A stretch of 64,000 bases of DNA from Anianabacter salinae (GCF_019061145.1 NZ_JAHQZS010000001.1:248001-312000); one strand, 5' to 3'; positions 52,644-61,730 are shown, numbered from the stretch's first letter. The notes: a model not told the origin generated them from the sequence alone. Made by a program: numbers and translations.

Positions 52644-53789
52644 ATGAAAATTCGTACGCTTATGCTTGCGGCAACCTGCGGGGCGGCTGTGACGGCCGCT
52701 GCGCCCGGTGCACATGCCGAGGACTACAAGGTCGTGATTCTACAGTCGCTCACCGGCGGCGCCGCCTTCATCGGCAAGAACGTCGCGGAAGGCGCAGCGA
52801 TGGCTGCCGAAGAGATGAACGAGAACGGCTATTTCGGTGAAGGCAACCGGATGGATTTCGAGGTCGCCGACGATGCGACCGACAGAACCCAGACCCTGTC
52901 GCTCATCACCCGGCTTGCCGCCGATCCTGAACTGCTGCTCGTGATGGGGCCGACGTCCGGTTCCGTGGCGATGGCGGGCGCAAGCGTCGCGAACGAGCGC
53001 GAGCTTCCGATTATCACCACCACGAACACCTTCGAGGTGATCGAGGCCGGTCCGTGGTCCAACATCCTGACCCAGCCCGGAACCGTGACCATTCCCTATA
53101 TCGCCGATTTCGCGGCGCAGGACCTCGGCGTGAAGAACTGCGCGATCATCGGCGTCAAGGACAATGAATCCTACGTCGCGCTTCAGCGTAAGTTCGAGGA
53201 GCTTGTGCAGGAGCAGGGGGTGAACCTCGCCTCCGTCGATGGCGTCGCCCTCGCGGACAGCGACTTTTCCGCCCTTGCAACCAAGATCGCGACATCGGAG
53301 CAAGACTGCGTCTTCGTCGGCACGCCTGCGTCGCAGGGGGCCAACATCATCCTGCAGCTCAAGCAGGCCGGGCTTGATCCGTCGACCGCGATCCTCGGCC
53401 ACAATGCCTTTGCCTCGCCGACCTTCATCGAGAAGGGCGGAGCGGCCGTCGAGGATGTCTATCTGATCGGTGCCTGGGTGCCGGGCGGTGACGGCGAATT
53501 CGGCGAGGCCTTTGCCGCGAACTTCGAGGCGAAGACCGGCATTGCGCCGGACGAATGGCACGCCAATGGCTATTCCGGCATGCAGGTTGTGGCGTCAGCC
53601 GTGCGGGATGCCGCCGCGAGCGAAGGCGGCGCGACGCGGGCTTCGGTCCTCGCGGCCCTGACGGCGCAAAAGGACGTGCCGGTGGTGATCGGTGGAGGCA
53701 CCTACAGCTTCGATGAAGAGCGCGTTCCGCACTTCGGAATGCGGGTGATGCAGGTCAAGGACGGCGAGTTCACCCTCGTCGACAACTAG
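52644..53789 (+). CDS. livK: Liv-type ABC transporter, periplasmic substrate-binding protein
   Basis: This 381-residue protein has a Sec signal peptide (MKIRTLMLAATCGAAVTAAAPGAHA) and the type I periplasmic-binding fold of branched-chain amino acid binding proteins: ILQSLTGGAAFIGKNVAEGA, IGVKDNESYVALQRKF and DVYLIGAWVPGGD. In this family many members bind aromatic acids or other carboxylates rather than amino acids, and its location between a ligase and catabolic genes suggests that. It heads the liv operon. livK is used as a family symbol only. Confidence 0.9.
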   Translation: MKIRTLMLAATCGAAVTAAAPGAHAEDYKVVILQSLTGGAAFIGKNVAEGAAMAAEEMNENGYFGEGNRMDFEVADDATDRTQTLSLITRLAADPELLLVMGPTSGSVAMAGASVANERELPIITTTNTFEVIEAGPWSNILTQPGTVTIPYIADFAAQDLGVKNCAIIGVKDNESYVALQRKFEELVQEQGVNLASVDGVALADSDFSALATKIATSEQDCVFVGTPASQGANIILQLKQAGLDPSTAILGHNAFASPTFIEKGGAAVEDVYLIGAWVPGGDGEFGEAFAANFEAKTGIAPDEWHANGYSGMQVVASAVRDAAASEGGATRASVLAALTAQKDVPVVIGGGTYSFDEERVPHFGMRVMQVKDGEFTLVDN

Positions 53790-53795
53790 CATCCC

Positions 53796-53823
53796 TGGCG
53801 GCGGGGCGCAGGCCCTGCCGCCA
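53796..53823 (+). other. Hairpin between the binding-protein and permease genes
   Basis: TGGCGGC (53796-53802) pairs with GCCGCCA (53817-53823), with extra GC pairs inside. Such a stem after a binding-protein gene often stabilises its mRNA or partly terminates transcription so that the binding protein is made in excess. Confidence 0.5.
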
Positions 53824-53872
53824 CCCCTCACTCGACGACCGGGGTCCCTTTTTCCCACAACTGGTGGATGGC

Positions 53873-54763
53873 ATGCTTACACAGCAAATCCTGAACGGGC
53901 TGGTCTCCGGATCGGTCTACGCGCTCTTTTCCCTGGGGTTCACCCTGATTTTCGGGGTTCAGAAGCTTCTCAATTTCGCGCATGGCGCCACGTTCATGGC
54001 GGGTGCGTTCATCGCGTATTACTGCACGATCAATGGCTTGCCCTTCGTCATGGCCATCGGCTTTTCGATGCTGGCCACTGGCCTGATCGCGATCCTGATC
54101 GACTTGATCGCCTTCCGGGCCCTGCGCAAGCGCGGCAATGCCGAGTTTCCGGCGCTGGTGTCTTCCATCGGCGTGGACCTCATCCTTGTGTCCATCGCGC
54201 AGCAGGTGTCGAACACGCAGGTCCTGAACTTTCCGTTCGGGACGTTTCCGATCCAGTTCTACGACGTGTTCGGCCTGCGCATCTCGCTCTTGCAGATCGT
54301 GATCCTTGGCGTGGTTGCCGTCCTGGTGACGGCACTGATCTTCTACCTGAAGAAGACGACTTTCGGGCGGCAGGTCCGCGCGGTCGCGACGAACGAACGC
54401 GCGGCGGCGTTGTTGGGCGTGAATGCGCAAAGCGTCTACCTGCAGACCTTCTTCATCGCCGGGGCGCTGGCCGGTCTGGCGGGCGTCCTTATCGGTCTTC
54501 TGTTCAATTCGATCCAGTTCCTGATGGGCGAACCCTATATGTTGCGGGCGTTCGTTGTCGTGGTGATCGGCGGGCTGGGCAGCGTTCAGGGGGCGATCAT
54601 CGCGTCTCTGATGCTGGGCGTGGCGCAGTCGCTGACCGTCGCATACCTGCCTTCGGGACTGACCGACGCCATCATCTTCGGATTGCTGTTCCTCGTCCTT
54701 CTGGTGCGGCCGAACGGGCTCTTCGGTGACATCAATGCCGTCGCAGGGGGAACCCGCCAATGA
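53873..54763 (+). CDS. livH: Liv-type ABC transporter permease LivH
   Basis: This 296-residue inner-membrane permease has about eight hydrophobic segments and the family signatures GLVSGSVYALFSLGFTLIFG at the start and GLGSVQGAIIASLMLGVAQS near the end. The start is placed at the ATG at 53873; a GTG at 53864 is an alternative. It overlaps livM by ATGA. It pairs with LivM to form the transmembrane pore. Confidence 0.94.
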   Translation: MLTQQILNGLVSGSVYALFSLGFTLIFGVQKLLNFAHGATFMAGAFIAYYCTINGLPFVMAIGFSMLATGLIAILIDLIAFRALRKRGNAEFPALVSSIGVDLILVSIAQQVSNTQVLNFPFGTFPIQFYDVFGLRISLLQIVILGVVAVLVTALIFYLKKTTFGRQVRAVATNERAAALLGVNAQSVYLQTFFIAGALAGLAGVLIGLLFNSIQFLMGEPYMLRAFVVVVIGGLGSVQGAIIASLMLGVAQSLTVAYLPSGLTDAIIFGLLFLVLLVRPNGLFGDINAVAGGTRQ

Positions 54764-55662
54764 TCCAGTTCTATCTCGCCTACCAGCCGATCATCGACTT
54801 CTTCCTTTTGGCCGTCGGGTTCGGCTACAGCCAGCAGATCGCGTTCCGGGCCGGTGTGTTCTCGATCGCGACGGCGGGTTTCGCGGCGATCGGGTCCTAT
54901 TGCGTGGCGATCCTTGCCACCCGGACCGAGGTGCCGATCTTCATGACGGTGATCCTCGCAACGCTTCTTGCCGCTGCTGTCGGCGGTCTTCTGGCGCTGC
55001 CCCTGGCCCGGCTGAGAGGCGCGTTCCAAGCCATCGCAACGTTGGCATTCGTGCAGATCATCCTGTCGCTTCTGCTTTACGGCGAAGGATTTACCGGCGG
55101 TGCGCTTGGCATCGTGGGCATCCCGCGCGAAGTGAACACCTGGATCCTGCTGCTGGTCGTGGCCGTCACGATGTATGTGCTCTGGAACATCGGGCGTTCC
55201 GGAATGGGCAGGGTGTTCAACGCGCTCCGGCAGGAGGAAAGCGTTGCCTCGTCGCTTGGCGTGAACATCGGCAAGTACCACATCATCGCGTTCATCCTGT
55301 CGGGTGCGATCGGCGGTTTGTTCGGCGGGCTTCAGAGCCTCTACACCTTCCAGATCGAGCCGCATAACTATGGCTTTGCCTTCATCGTGAATATCCTGAC
55401 GGTCGTGATCCTGGGCGGGCGCACCACGCTCCTTGGGCCGATCATGGGGGCGCTCATCATGGCGCTACTGCCCGAGATCGCGCGGCCGTTGGCCGAGAAC
55501 CGGCAGGCCGTGAACGGGGTCATCCTGATCCTCGTCATCACCTTCTTGCCGAACGGCGTGGGCGACGAGATCGTGTTCTGGTTCCGCCGCCGCAAACAGG
55601 CCCGTCAGCAGCGCAAGCGCGCCAGTGAAAAGGAGGCCCGCGATGCCGTCACTTCATCTTGA
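54760..55662 (+). CDS. livM: Liv-type ABC transporter permease LivM
   Basis: The 300-residue permease has the LivM features: GYSQQIAFRAGVFSIATAGFAA at the N-terminus, LARLRGAFQAIATLAF, and ILGGRTTLLGPIMGALIMALLPE. The C-terminus is very basic (RRRKQARQQRKRASEK) and reaches 20 bp into the livG start. It is the second half of the pore with LivH. Confidence 0.94.
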   Translation: MIQFYLAYQPIIDFFLLAVGFGYSQQIAFRAGVFSIATAGFAAIGSYCVAILATRTEVPIFMTVILATLLAAAVGGLLALPLARLRGAFQAIATLAFVQIILSLLLYGEGFTGGALGIVGIPREVNTWILLLVVAVTMYVLWNIGRSGMGRVFNALRQEESVASSLGVNIGKYHIIAFILSGAIGGLFGGLQSLYTFQIEPHNYGFAFIVNILTVVILGGRTTLLGPIMGALIMALLPEIARPLAENRQAVNGVILILVITFLPNGVGDEIVFWFRRRKQARQQRKRASEKEARDAVTSS

Positions 55663-56407
55663 GAACGTATCCAAGCACTTCGGCGGCCTGAAGGCGGTCG
55701 ACGAGGTGACGATGGAAGTGCGCCCGGGTGAGATCACCGGGCTGATCGGCCCCAACGGCGCGGGCAAATCCACGGTCGTCAACATGATCTCGGGCGTGCT
55801 GGCCCTGACCGAAGGCGACATCACTGTCGACGGGGTCAGCCTTGCCACGGACCGCGCCGACGTGGTCGCACGCAAGGGCGTGGCACGCACGTTCCAGAAC
55901 ATCCGTCTGCTGCCCGAGGCGACCGTGCTGGAGAACGTGCTGATCGGGTTCCACCGGCGCGAGGAGGCGTCGATCCTGAGCCAGATCCTGGGCCTGCCCG
56001 CCGCACACCGCGAGACGCGGCGGTTCGAGGAAAAGACCTGGGATCTTCTGCGGCGCTTCCGAATGGAGGAATACGCGGACTACGAGGCGGGCAACCTTGC
56101 TTATGGCCACCAGCGCCGCGTCGAGATGATGCGCGCTATCGCGGCCGATCCCGACATCGTCCTTCTGGACGAGCCAGTGGCTGGCATGAACGACGTCGAG
56201 AGCGAAGAGCTTGCCACGATCTTCAAGGAACTCGCCGCCAGCGGCATGGCTCTCTTGCTGATCGAGCATAACGTCGGTTTTGTCACGCGCCTGTGCAAAC
56301 AGGTCTACGTACTCGACAGCGGGCGCATGATCGCCGCGGGTAGTCCGGAAACCGTGATACGCGACCCGCAGGTGATCGCGGCCTACATCGGAACATCGGG
56401 GCATTGA
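55643..56407 (+). CDS. livG: Liv-type ABC transporter ATPase LivG
   Basis: The 254-residue ATPase has Walker A GPNGAGKST, Q-loop region ARTFQNIRLLPEATVLENV and LAYGHQRRVEMMRAI as the signature (YG replaces the usual SGG), followed by IVLLDEPVAGMNDVE for Walker B, with the GMN of LivG. It overlaps livM by 20 bp; AAAAGGAGG precedes the ATG. It supplies one of the two ATPase subunits. Confidence 0.94.
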   Translation: MPSLHLENVSKHFGGLKAVDEVTMEVRPGEITGLIGPNGAGKSTVVNMISGVLALTEGDITVDGVSLATDRADVVARKGVARTFQNIRLLPEATVLENVLIGFHRREEASILSQILGLPAAHRETRRFEEKTWDLLRRFRMEEYADYEAGNLAYGHQRRVEMMRAIAADPDIVLLDEPVAGMNDVESEELATIFKELAASGMALLLIEHNVGFVTRLCKQVYVLDSGRMIAAGSPETVIRDPQVIAAYIGTSGH

Positions 56408-56408
56408 G

Positions 56409-57116
56409 ATGAGCAAACTTTCGATCAACGATCTGCATGTGTCCTACGGCGGCGTGCACGCGCTGCGGGGTGTGTCGCTTCGTGTCGAGGAGGGCGAGAT
56501 GGTCGCCCTGATCGGGTCCAACGGCGCCGGCAAATCGACGCTGCTCAATACCCTGTCCAACGTGGTGAAACGCAAGTCAGGGGACGTCTCGTTCGAGGGC
56601 CGCGACACGCGGGGCATGTCGCCATACGCGGTCTCGCGCGCGGGCCTGCTGCATGTGCCCGAAGGTCGGCAGGTGTTGTCCGACATGAGCGTCTACGAGA
56701 ACCTTCAGGTCGGCATGATCGCGCGGGGAAAACGCCCGACGATCTATTCGCTGGACTATGTTTACGAGTTGTTCCCGGTGCTCGAGGAACGGCGCGAGCA
56801 GATCGCGGGAACGTTGTCGGGCGGTCAGCAGCAGATGCTTGCCATCGGGCGCGCGCTGATGGGTGGGCCGCACCTGTTGTTGCTGGACGAGCCGTCCCTG
56901 GGCCTGTCGCCGATCATCACCGACCAGGTGTTCGATGCCTTAAAGAAACTGAACGCCGAGGGCCTGACTGTGCTTCTGGTCGAACAGAACGCGCACCGGG
57001 CGTTCGAGGCGACCAGCCGGGCCTATGTGCTGGATCGCGGCAAGATCGCCTTCGAGGGACCAAGTGCCGAGTTGGCGGGCAATAAAGCGGTCATCGACAG
57101 CTATCTCGGCGCCTGA
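56409..57116 (+). CDS. livF: Liv-type ABC transporter ATPase LivF
   Basis: The 235-residue ATPase has Walker A GSNGAGKST, the VPEGRQVLSDMSVYENL segment typical of LivF, LSGGQQQMLAIGRALM as the signature and LLLLDEPSLGLSP as Walker B. It is one base after livG and its TGA stop overlaps the ATG of the TIM-barrel gene, so the isomerase-like protein is translationally coupled to the importer. Confidence 0.94.
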   Translation: MSKLSINDLHVSYGGVHALRGVSLRVEEGEMVALIGSNGAGKSTLLNTLSNVVKRKSGDVSFEGRDTRGMSPYAVSRAGLLHVPEGRQVLSDMSVYENLQVGMIARGKRPTIYSLDYVYELFPVLEERREQIAGTLSGGQQQMLAIGRALMGGPHLLLLDEPSLGLSPIITDQVFDALKKLNAEGLTVLLVEQNAHRAFEATSRAYVLDRGKIAFEGPSAELAGNKAVIDSYLGA

Positions 57117-57907
57117 TGCATCGGCTTGCGCTGCATCAACTGAGCTTGCGCGACGTTGCACCGGTTGACCTTCCGGGCGTCGCGCGGGCCGTTGGTATCG
57201 ACACGGTGTCGGTCTTCGTGACCCCGCCGTCGCCGGACCTCGACATCTTTCCGAAGGTGCAGCACAGCGACCTGGCGTCGTTCCGTTCCGCGTGCGCCGA
57301 AAACGGAGTCGGTGTACACAACATCGAGGTCTTCTCGATCGGGCCCGATACGGATGTCGCCGCGTTCGCTCGCGCGCTCGACCTCGGGGCAGAGATCGGC
57401 GCGACACGACTGACCGCGCTGGTGCAGGACAGGGACGAACGAAGAGCGGCAGACGGCCTCGCCGCCCTGGCCGATGCGGCGGCGGCGCGCGGGATCGCGG
57501 TCAGCATCGAGTTCATGAAATTCTCGGAATGCCGGTCCATCGGTGCGGGCGAGGCGCTGTTGCGCGAGATCGGGCATGACACCCTCAGCCTTCTGGTCGA
57601 TCCGCTGCACCTGTTTCGCACCGGCGGCACGATTGCCGATCTTGCGGCCTGCGATCCTGCGCTGATCGGTGCGGCGCAGCTGTGCGACGGACCTCTCGAC
57701 GCTCCCAAAAGCGCTTTTGCCGAAGCGGTCCACGATCGCGGCATTCCGGGCGAGGGTGCGTTTCCGCTTGCCGCCTTCATCGACGCGCTGCCCGCCGACA
57801 TCCCCATCGACATGGAAGTGCCGATGAAGCGTCTGGCGACCGCAGGTGTCGGCACGGTGGAGCGTGCCCAACGGCTTGTCGATGCCACCCGGGCGCTGAT
57901 CCGCTAG
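57116..57907 (+). CDS. Xylose-isomerase-like TIM-barrel protein (a)
   Basis: The 263-residue protein has the sugar phosphate isomerase/epimerase (AP endonuclease 2-like) pattern. Metal-ligand positions are visible: Glu in VSIEFMKFSE, Asp/His in LLVDPLHLFR, Gln in AAQLCDGP, and Glu in IDMEVPM. A diverged paralogue lies at 60831-61646. The family includes epimerases, isomerases and dehydratases of sugars and cyclitols. It is last in the importer operon and convergent with ligase (c), so it may isomerise the imported substrate or a derivative. Confidence 0.84.
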   Translation: MHRLALHQLSLRDVAPVDLPGVARAVGIDTVSVFVTPPSPDLDIFPKVQHSDLASFRSACAENGVGVHNIEVFSIGPDTDVAAFARALDLGAEIGATRLTALVQDRDERRAADGLAALADAAAARGIAVSIEFMKFSECRSIGAGEALLREIGHDTLSLLVDPLHLFRTGGTIADLAACDPALIGAAQLCDGPLDAPKSAFAEAVHDRGIPGEGAFPLAAFIDALPADIPIDMEVPMKRLATAGVGTVERAQRLVDATRALIR

Positions 57908-59388
57908 ACCAGCTTTTCCACCTCTTCGCGCAGGATCTTGCCGCTGACAGACCGCGGCAGGTCGTCCATCCCCACGAACAGCACGCCCTTGGGCCGCTTG
58001 TATCCGGCAAGCTCGGCCCGGCAGAGCGTCATCACGTCATCCTCGGTCATGGCAGAGGCACGCACCACGACCGCCACCGGCACCTCGCCCCATTTCGGGT
58101 CTGGCCTGCGCACCACGATGGCGTCGGCGACGCGCGGGTCCGACAGAAGCACGCGCTCGATCTCGGCGGGATAGATGTTCTCGCCCCCGGACTTGATGAG
58201 GTATTTCGACCGGCCGACAAAGATGTAGCCCTCGGCCTCGCGCCGGAACATGTCGCCCATGTGGAACCAGCCTTCGGCGAAATCCTTGGCGTTGACCTCG
58301 GGGTTGTTCCAGTAGCCCGAGAACACGGTCGGCCCGCGCACCCATGCCTCGCCCGGTTCGCCGTCCGCAGCATCACGGCCCGCCGCGTCGCACAGGCGCA
58401 ATTCGGTAAGCATCGTCAGGCGTTTGGGAAACACCGTGGGGCGCGTTCCTTGCGGGATCAGGTTCCCAGATAGCGGACCCATCCCCGTCTCGGTCGCCCC
58501 GAAGGAATCCAGATAGGGCGCGCCGACAAGCGAGGTGATTTCCGCGATCACGTCCGACGGGACGAGATCGGCCATGCAGCCGACCGCTCGCACGCCCCGG
58601 ATCGCGGGCTTGCGTTCCTTGAGCCGTTCGATCAGCGGCTCGATGGTGGCGGGAACCAGCATCAGCCATCCCACAGGAAACCGTTCCAGCGCGTCGATGA
58701 TCCGATCTGCGTCGAAGCCATCCACAATATATCCGGGCGCGCCGGACAGCAGCGCCGAGACAAGATGCTCGGTGCCGCCGATATGATACATCGGCGCCCA
58801 CGAGATATAGCCATCGCCGGGCAGGATGCCGAGGTCGAGCCGCATCGCGCTTGTCCGAGCCAGTTGCGCGCGGTGACTGATGACGGCGGCCTTGGGGCGG
58901 CCCGTGGTCCCGGAGGTATAGATGATGAACAGACCGTCCTCAGGCTGGGCAACGCAGGTGGTCTCGCCGGGCGCGGAGAGGTCGTCAAACCCCGCGACCG
59001 GCACGTCGCCTGCGATCTCCTGCGCGGTCTGCATGTGGCGGGGCGAGGCGACGATCAGCGTAGGATCGACGAGGGCGGTGCAGTAGGCAAGTTCCGAAGG
59101 CGCAAGCCGCGTGTTCTGGCAGGCCGTCATAAGCCCGAGCTTTGCCCCTGCCAGTTCGACAAGCGTGTATTCGATCCGGTTCTCCGAGATCACGGCGACC
59201 CGGTCACCGCGCGTCAGGCCGCGCGCCGCAAGCGCTGCGGCGCAGCGATCGACCCCGGCAAGGAGGTCCCGAAAGGTCAGGTCGGTGGTGCCATCCGTCA
59301 GGGCAAGCGCGTCCGGCGCCGTCCGCGCGCGCATGGCAATCAGGGGATAGACTGTCGTACTGGCGGCCTGCGCGATCATGTCGGTCAT
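57904..59388 (-). CDS. Acyl-CoA synthetase (AMP-binding) (c)
   Basis: The 494-residue ligase has IIYTSGTTGRPKAAVI (P-loop), SFGATETGMG, MGDMFRREAEGYIFVGRSKYLIK and the C-terminal catalytic Lys in LPRSVSGKILREEV. It is shorter and more diverged than ligases (a) and (b), with a PRSVSGKI end as in many long- or medium-chain and aromatic acid ligases. It is last in the tightly overlapping minus operon TIM / EthD / hot-dog / hot-dog / ligase. Confidence 0.92.
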   Translation of the reverse strand: MTDMIAQAASTTVYPLIAMRARTAPDALALTDGTTDLTFRDLLAGVDRCAAALAARGLTRGDRVAVISENRIEYTLVELAGAKLGLMTACQNTRLAPSELAYCTALVDPTLIVASPRHMQTAQEIAGDVPVAGFDDLSAPGETTCVAQPEDGLFIIYTSGTTGRPKAAVISHRAQLARTSAMRLDLGILPGDGYISWAPMYHIGGTEHLVSALLSGAPGYIVDGFDADRIIDALERFPVGWLMLVPATIEPLIERLKERKPAIRGVRAVGCMADLVPSDVIAEITSLVGAPYLDSFGATETGMGPLSGNLIPQGTRPTVFPKRLTMLTELRLCDAAGRDAADGEPGEAWVRGPTVFSGYWNNPEVNAKDFAEGWFHMGDMFRREAEGYIFVGRSKYLIKSGGENIYPAEIERVLLSDPRVADAIVVRRPDPKWGEVPVAVVVRASAMTEDDVMTLCRAELAGYKRPKGVLFVGMDDLPRSVSGKILREEVEKLV

Positions 59389-59741
59389 TCTATTGCTCCG
59401 AACTGGATGCTGGCAGTCACGACCGGCCGGTCGTCTCCGTCGCGGTAGAGCGCCAGCGCCTTCCCCTCGTTTCGGGCGATGACATGATCGCCTTCGACCA
59501 CGTTACCCTCGAACCGCGCGTCGATCCGGGTGACCCCGGCTTCGGGATCGGCGGCCATCGCGGCGCTCAGCAGAAAGGCAAGGTTCGCGGGGCCGGGGTT
59601 CACGCGGTTGGGGCCGAAGCCAGCAGCCTCGGCGGCGGCGCGCGACAAATGGATCTGGTTGTCGTCGGACAACAGGTCGCACCAGGTGGCCATGTCTTCG
59701 CCCGAGACGGGGCCGAAGGGGGTGTCGGGAAATTCGGTCAT
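59385..59741 (-). CDS. MaoC-like hot-dog protein (C-type partner)
   Basis: The 118-residue single hot-dog domain carries the hydratase motif as LSDDNQIHLSRAAAEAAGF (Asp and His). Its partner upstream is another single hot-dog gene; two-gene heteromeric hydratases of this arrangement are known in fatty-acid and steroid metabolism. ATGA-type overlaps link it with both neighbours. GGAGGCGCC lies before the start at 59741. Confidence 0.82.
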   Translation of the reverse strand: MTEFPDTPFGPVSGEDMATWCDLLSDDNQIHLSRAAAEAAGFGPNRVNPGPANLAFLLSAAMAADPEAGVTRIDARFEGNVVEGDHVIARNEGKALALYRDGDDRPVVTASIQFGAIE

Positions 59742-60169
59742 GGCGCCTCCGTTGCCGGAAAGATGATGTGAAGACGGATATCGGTGAAGGGCGCGCTGTC
59801 GGACAGCGCAATGGCAAGGTGCAGATGGTCGGCCCAGCCAAAGCGGCGGCTCGGCTTGCGTTCGATCCCCTCGACACGCGCCGCGACCGCATAGCTTCGA
59901 GCGACCTCCAGCGGGCGGGTGATGTCGATGCGGCATCCGGCCAGCACCGGCCCCTTGTCGAAGGCAAGGCCAAGGCCCTCGCTCAGGTCCTTGATCGGCA
60001 ACGGCAACCCGCCAAGCGCGCCGACGAAGGCGAAGATGGGATGTGCACGCATGTCCAGCCGCACTGGCGCGCCGGACATGCGGCGGACCAGATCGTCCCG
60101 CTCTGGCGTCAGATCGAACCGGCCAAGAGGGAGGGACTCGTGGCCCATCTGCTTGCCCTCTTGCGTCAT
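59738..60169 (-). CDS. Hot-dog fold protein (FAS1-like/MaoC N-type partner)
   Basis: The 143-residue protein has a hot-dog pattern (AHPIFAFVGALGG helix, GCRIDITRPLEVAR strand, and IRLHIIFP at the end) without the clear Asp/His hydratase motif, so it is likely the non-catalytic half of a heteromeric dehydratase with the next gene. The start at 60169 overlaps the EthD stop by ATGA; the ATG at 60148 has a better AAGAGGGC site. Confidence 0.68.
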   Translation of the reverse strand: MTQEGKQMGHESLPLGRFDLTPERDDLVRRMSGAPVRLDMRAHPIFAFVGALGGLPLPIKDLSEGLGLAFDKGPVLAGCRIDITRPLEVARSYAVAARVEGIERKPSRRFGWADHLHLAIALSDSAPFTDIRLHIIFPATEAP

Positions 60170-60834
60170 GGTGCTGTCAGGGTCAGGTCGATGGGCAGAC
60201 GCTTTGCCTCGGCATGAACGACGTGCGCGATGGCGCTGACGCCAAGGTCACGCAGGGGCGCAAGGCCGTTCGACATGAGCGATCCGATGTCCCCGGTAGC
60301 GGGAAGCTCGACGAACAGGAAGCAGCCCGGCGGATCGTCAAGAACATCCGGCGAGCCCCCGATGCAGTCTTCGACGTGGCAGGGAAATTCCGTCGCGATC
60401 CATGCCGCCTGGTCCGCGATCCTGCGCCGGACCTTGTCGGCGCTGTCGCCCGTTGGCTGGCCGAACTGCACGACGATCCTGCGCTGCGATGGCAGGACCG
60501 GCGCGTCATGTGCATGTGTCCAGCAACCGTAGCGGGCGGACAGGAACCGCCCCTCATCCTTGCGCAACTCGTCCACACGCGCCCATCCGTCGATGCGGTG
60601 GAAGATGTCCTTGGGGTCGCGAAAGGCGATCTCGGCGATGCCGAGGTGCCGCACCTCCTGGCCCTGAGGCCAGAGCACGTTCTGAACATGGTTCTGGACG
60701 TACCAGACCAGGCCGGGCAGGTCGCGGGCGATCTCGGCATGGGGCCCGGACCAATGGGCGTGAAACGCCTTGTCCGTCATGTCCGCACGTTTCTCGATCA
60801 AGGTGATGCGCCTGTTTGCCTCGCGGTCCGTCAT
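60166..60834 (-). CDS. EthD-domain protein
   Basis: The 222-residue protein has the dimeric ferredoxin-like EthD pattern in RRITLIEKRADMTDKAFHAHWSGPHAEIARDLPG (first 45 residues) and LVWYVQNHV; a second similar half follows, so two EthD-like modules are likely. EthD-type domains occur in polyketide cyclases, methylmuconolactone isomerases and ETBE-degradation proteins. ATGA overlaps couple it to the TIM barrel and hot-dog genes. Its role is unknown but probably binds or rearranges an intermediate. Confidence 0.72.
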   Translation of the reverse strand: MTDREANRRITLIEKRADMTDKAFHAHWSGPHAEIARDLPGLVWYVQNHVQNVLWPQGQEVRHLGIAEIAFRDPKDIFHRIDGWARVDELRKDEGRFLSARYGCWTHAHDAPVLPSQRRIVVQFGQPTGDSADKVRRRIADQAAWIATEFPCHVEDCIGGSPDVLDDPPGCFLFVELPATGDIGSLMSNGLAPLRDLGVSAIAHVVHAEAKRLPIDLTLTAP

Positions 60835-61646
60835 GCCCCGGCCTCGCGCGGTTCCGCGTCGAAGGCGCGCGCCATCACGGCCCGGGCGCCCGACAGGGCG
60901 CGGTCGCACATGTCAAAATCGGATGCGCCGGGATGGGCGAGGGTAGGCGCCTCGATGTCGATGACGACGGTCGGGGGCAGGGCGCGCAGGAAAGCGACAA
61001 GGTCAAACTCGCCCTCGCCGGGCAGCCGCCGGTCCGTCACAGCCTCGTCCAGCCAGTTCTCGCGTGGTAGCACGAGCGGGCCGTCGCACAGCTGGCCATG
61101 GCCGATGGAGCCGGTGTGGTCTCCGAGAAGCGAGGCCAGACCACCCTCATTTCGATAAAAGTGAAGCACGTCAGCGCTGATCGTCGCCGGGGTCGGGGCC
61201 AGCGCAAGGAAATCCCGGGTCGCGGCCAGCGTGTTCAGGGTTCCGAAGGCGTGAAACTCGACATGCACCGCAAGATCGCGTTCGCCAGCCATGGCGCAGA
61301 AGTCGTCGAAGCTGTCCCGCGCCCGGGCAAGGTCCGGATCGCCAATGGTCACCGTCACCCGCTCGCCGCCAAGCGCCGCGCCCCGGTCGAGCGCATGGGC
61401 GAAACTGTCGGGCAATCCGTCGGGACCGATGGAGAAGACGTCCAAGCTGCAGATGCGGATACCAAGAGCCTTGGCCTGTCGCCGCAGGTCCCGCGCCTGT
61501 TCCAGCGAGTCAACATGGGGGCAGGCGCTGCGCCCGGCGTGGACGAAGAACGACACCGTCTGGCAGCCAAGCCGTCCGGCGATGTCGAGGAACTCCGACG
61601 GGGTGGATCGGAGTGCGGTCAGCGGATGGAGGGAAAGTCGGTCCAA
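60831..61646 (-). CDS. Xylose-isomerase-like TIM-barrel protein (b)
   Basis: The 271-residue protein is a diverged paralogue of 57116-57907. It shares the N-terminal LSLHPL (LALHQL in copy a), LDVFSIGPD (IEVFSIGPD) and GQLCDGP (AQLCDGP). Metal-ligand positions are VHVEFHAF, ISADVLHFYR, GHGQLCDGP and IDIEAPT. It is the first gene of the minus operon and divergent from the SnoaL gene. The two copies flank the ligase (c) operon and may handle stereoisomers or successive steps. Confidence 0.84.
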   Translation of the reverse strand: MDRLSLHPLTALRSTPSEFLDIAGRLGCQTVSFFVHAGRSACPHVDSLEQARDLRRQAKALGIRICSLDVFSIGPDGLPDSFAHALDRGAALGGERVTVTIGDPDLARARDSFDDFCAMAGERDLAVHVEFHAFGTLNTLAATRDFLALAPTPATISADVLHFYRNEGGLASLLGDHTGSIGHGQLCDGPLVLPRENWLDEAVTDRRLPGEGEFDLVAFLRALPPTVVIDIEAPTLAHPGASDFDMCDRALSGARAVMARAFDAEPREAGA

Positions 61647-61697
61647 GCGGGGCGATCCTTCTTTTCGGGGTGCGGCTCATGACGCGGGATGGGGAGT

Positions 61698-61730
61698 CAG
61701 GTATACTTTGAAAGCCTCAGAGAAATACAG
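61698..61730. promoter_or_regulatory. GTATAC site in the TIM (b) / SnoaL divergent promoter
   Basis: CAGGTATACTTTGA (61698-61711) and AAATACAGATATCC (61723-61736 region) lie in the 124-bp gap between two divergent genes. They match the GTATAC-type sites in other island promoters and mark the right-most example outside a gene. Confidence 0.45.
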
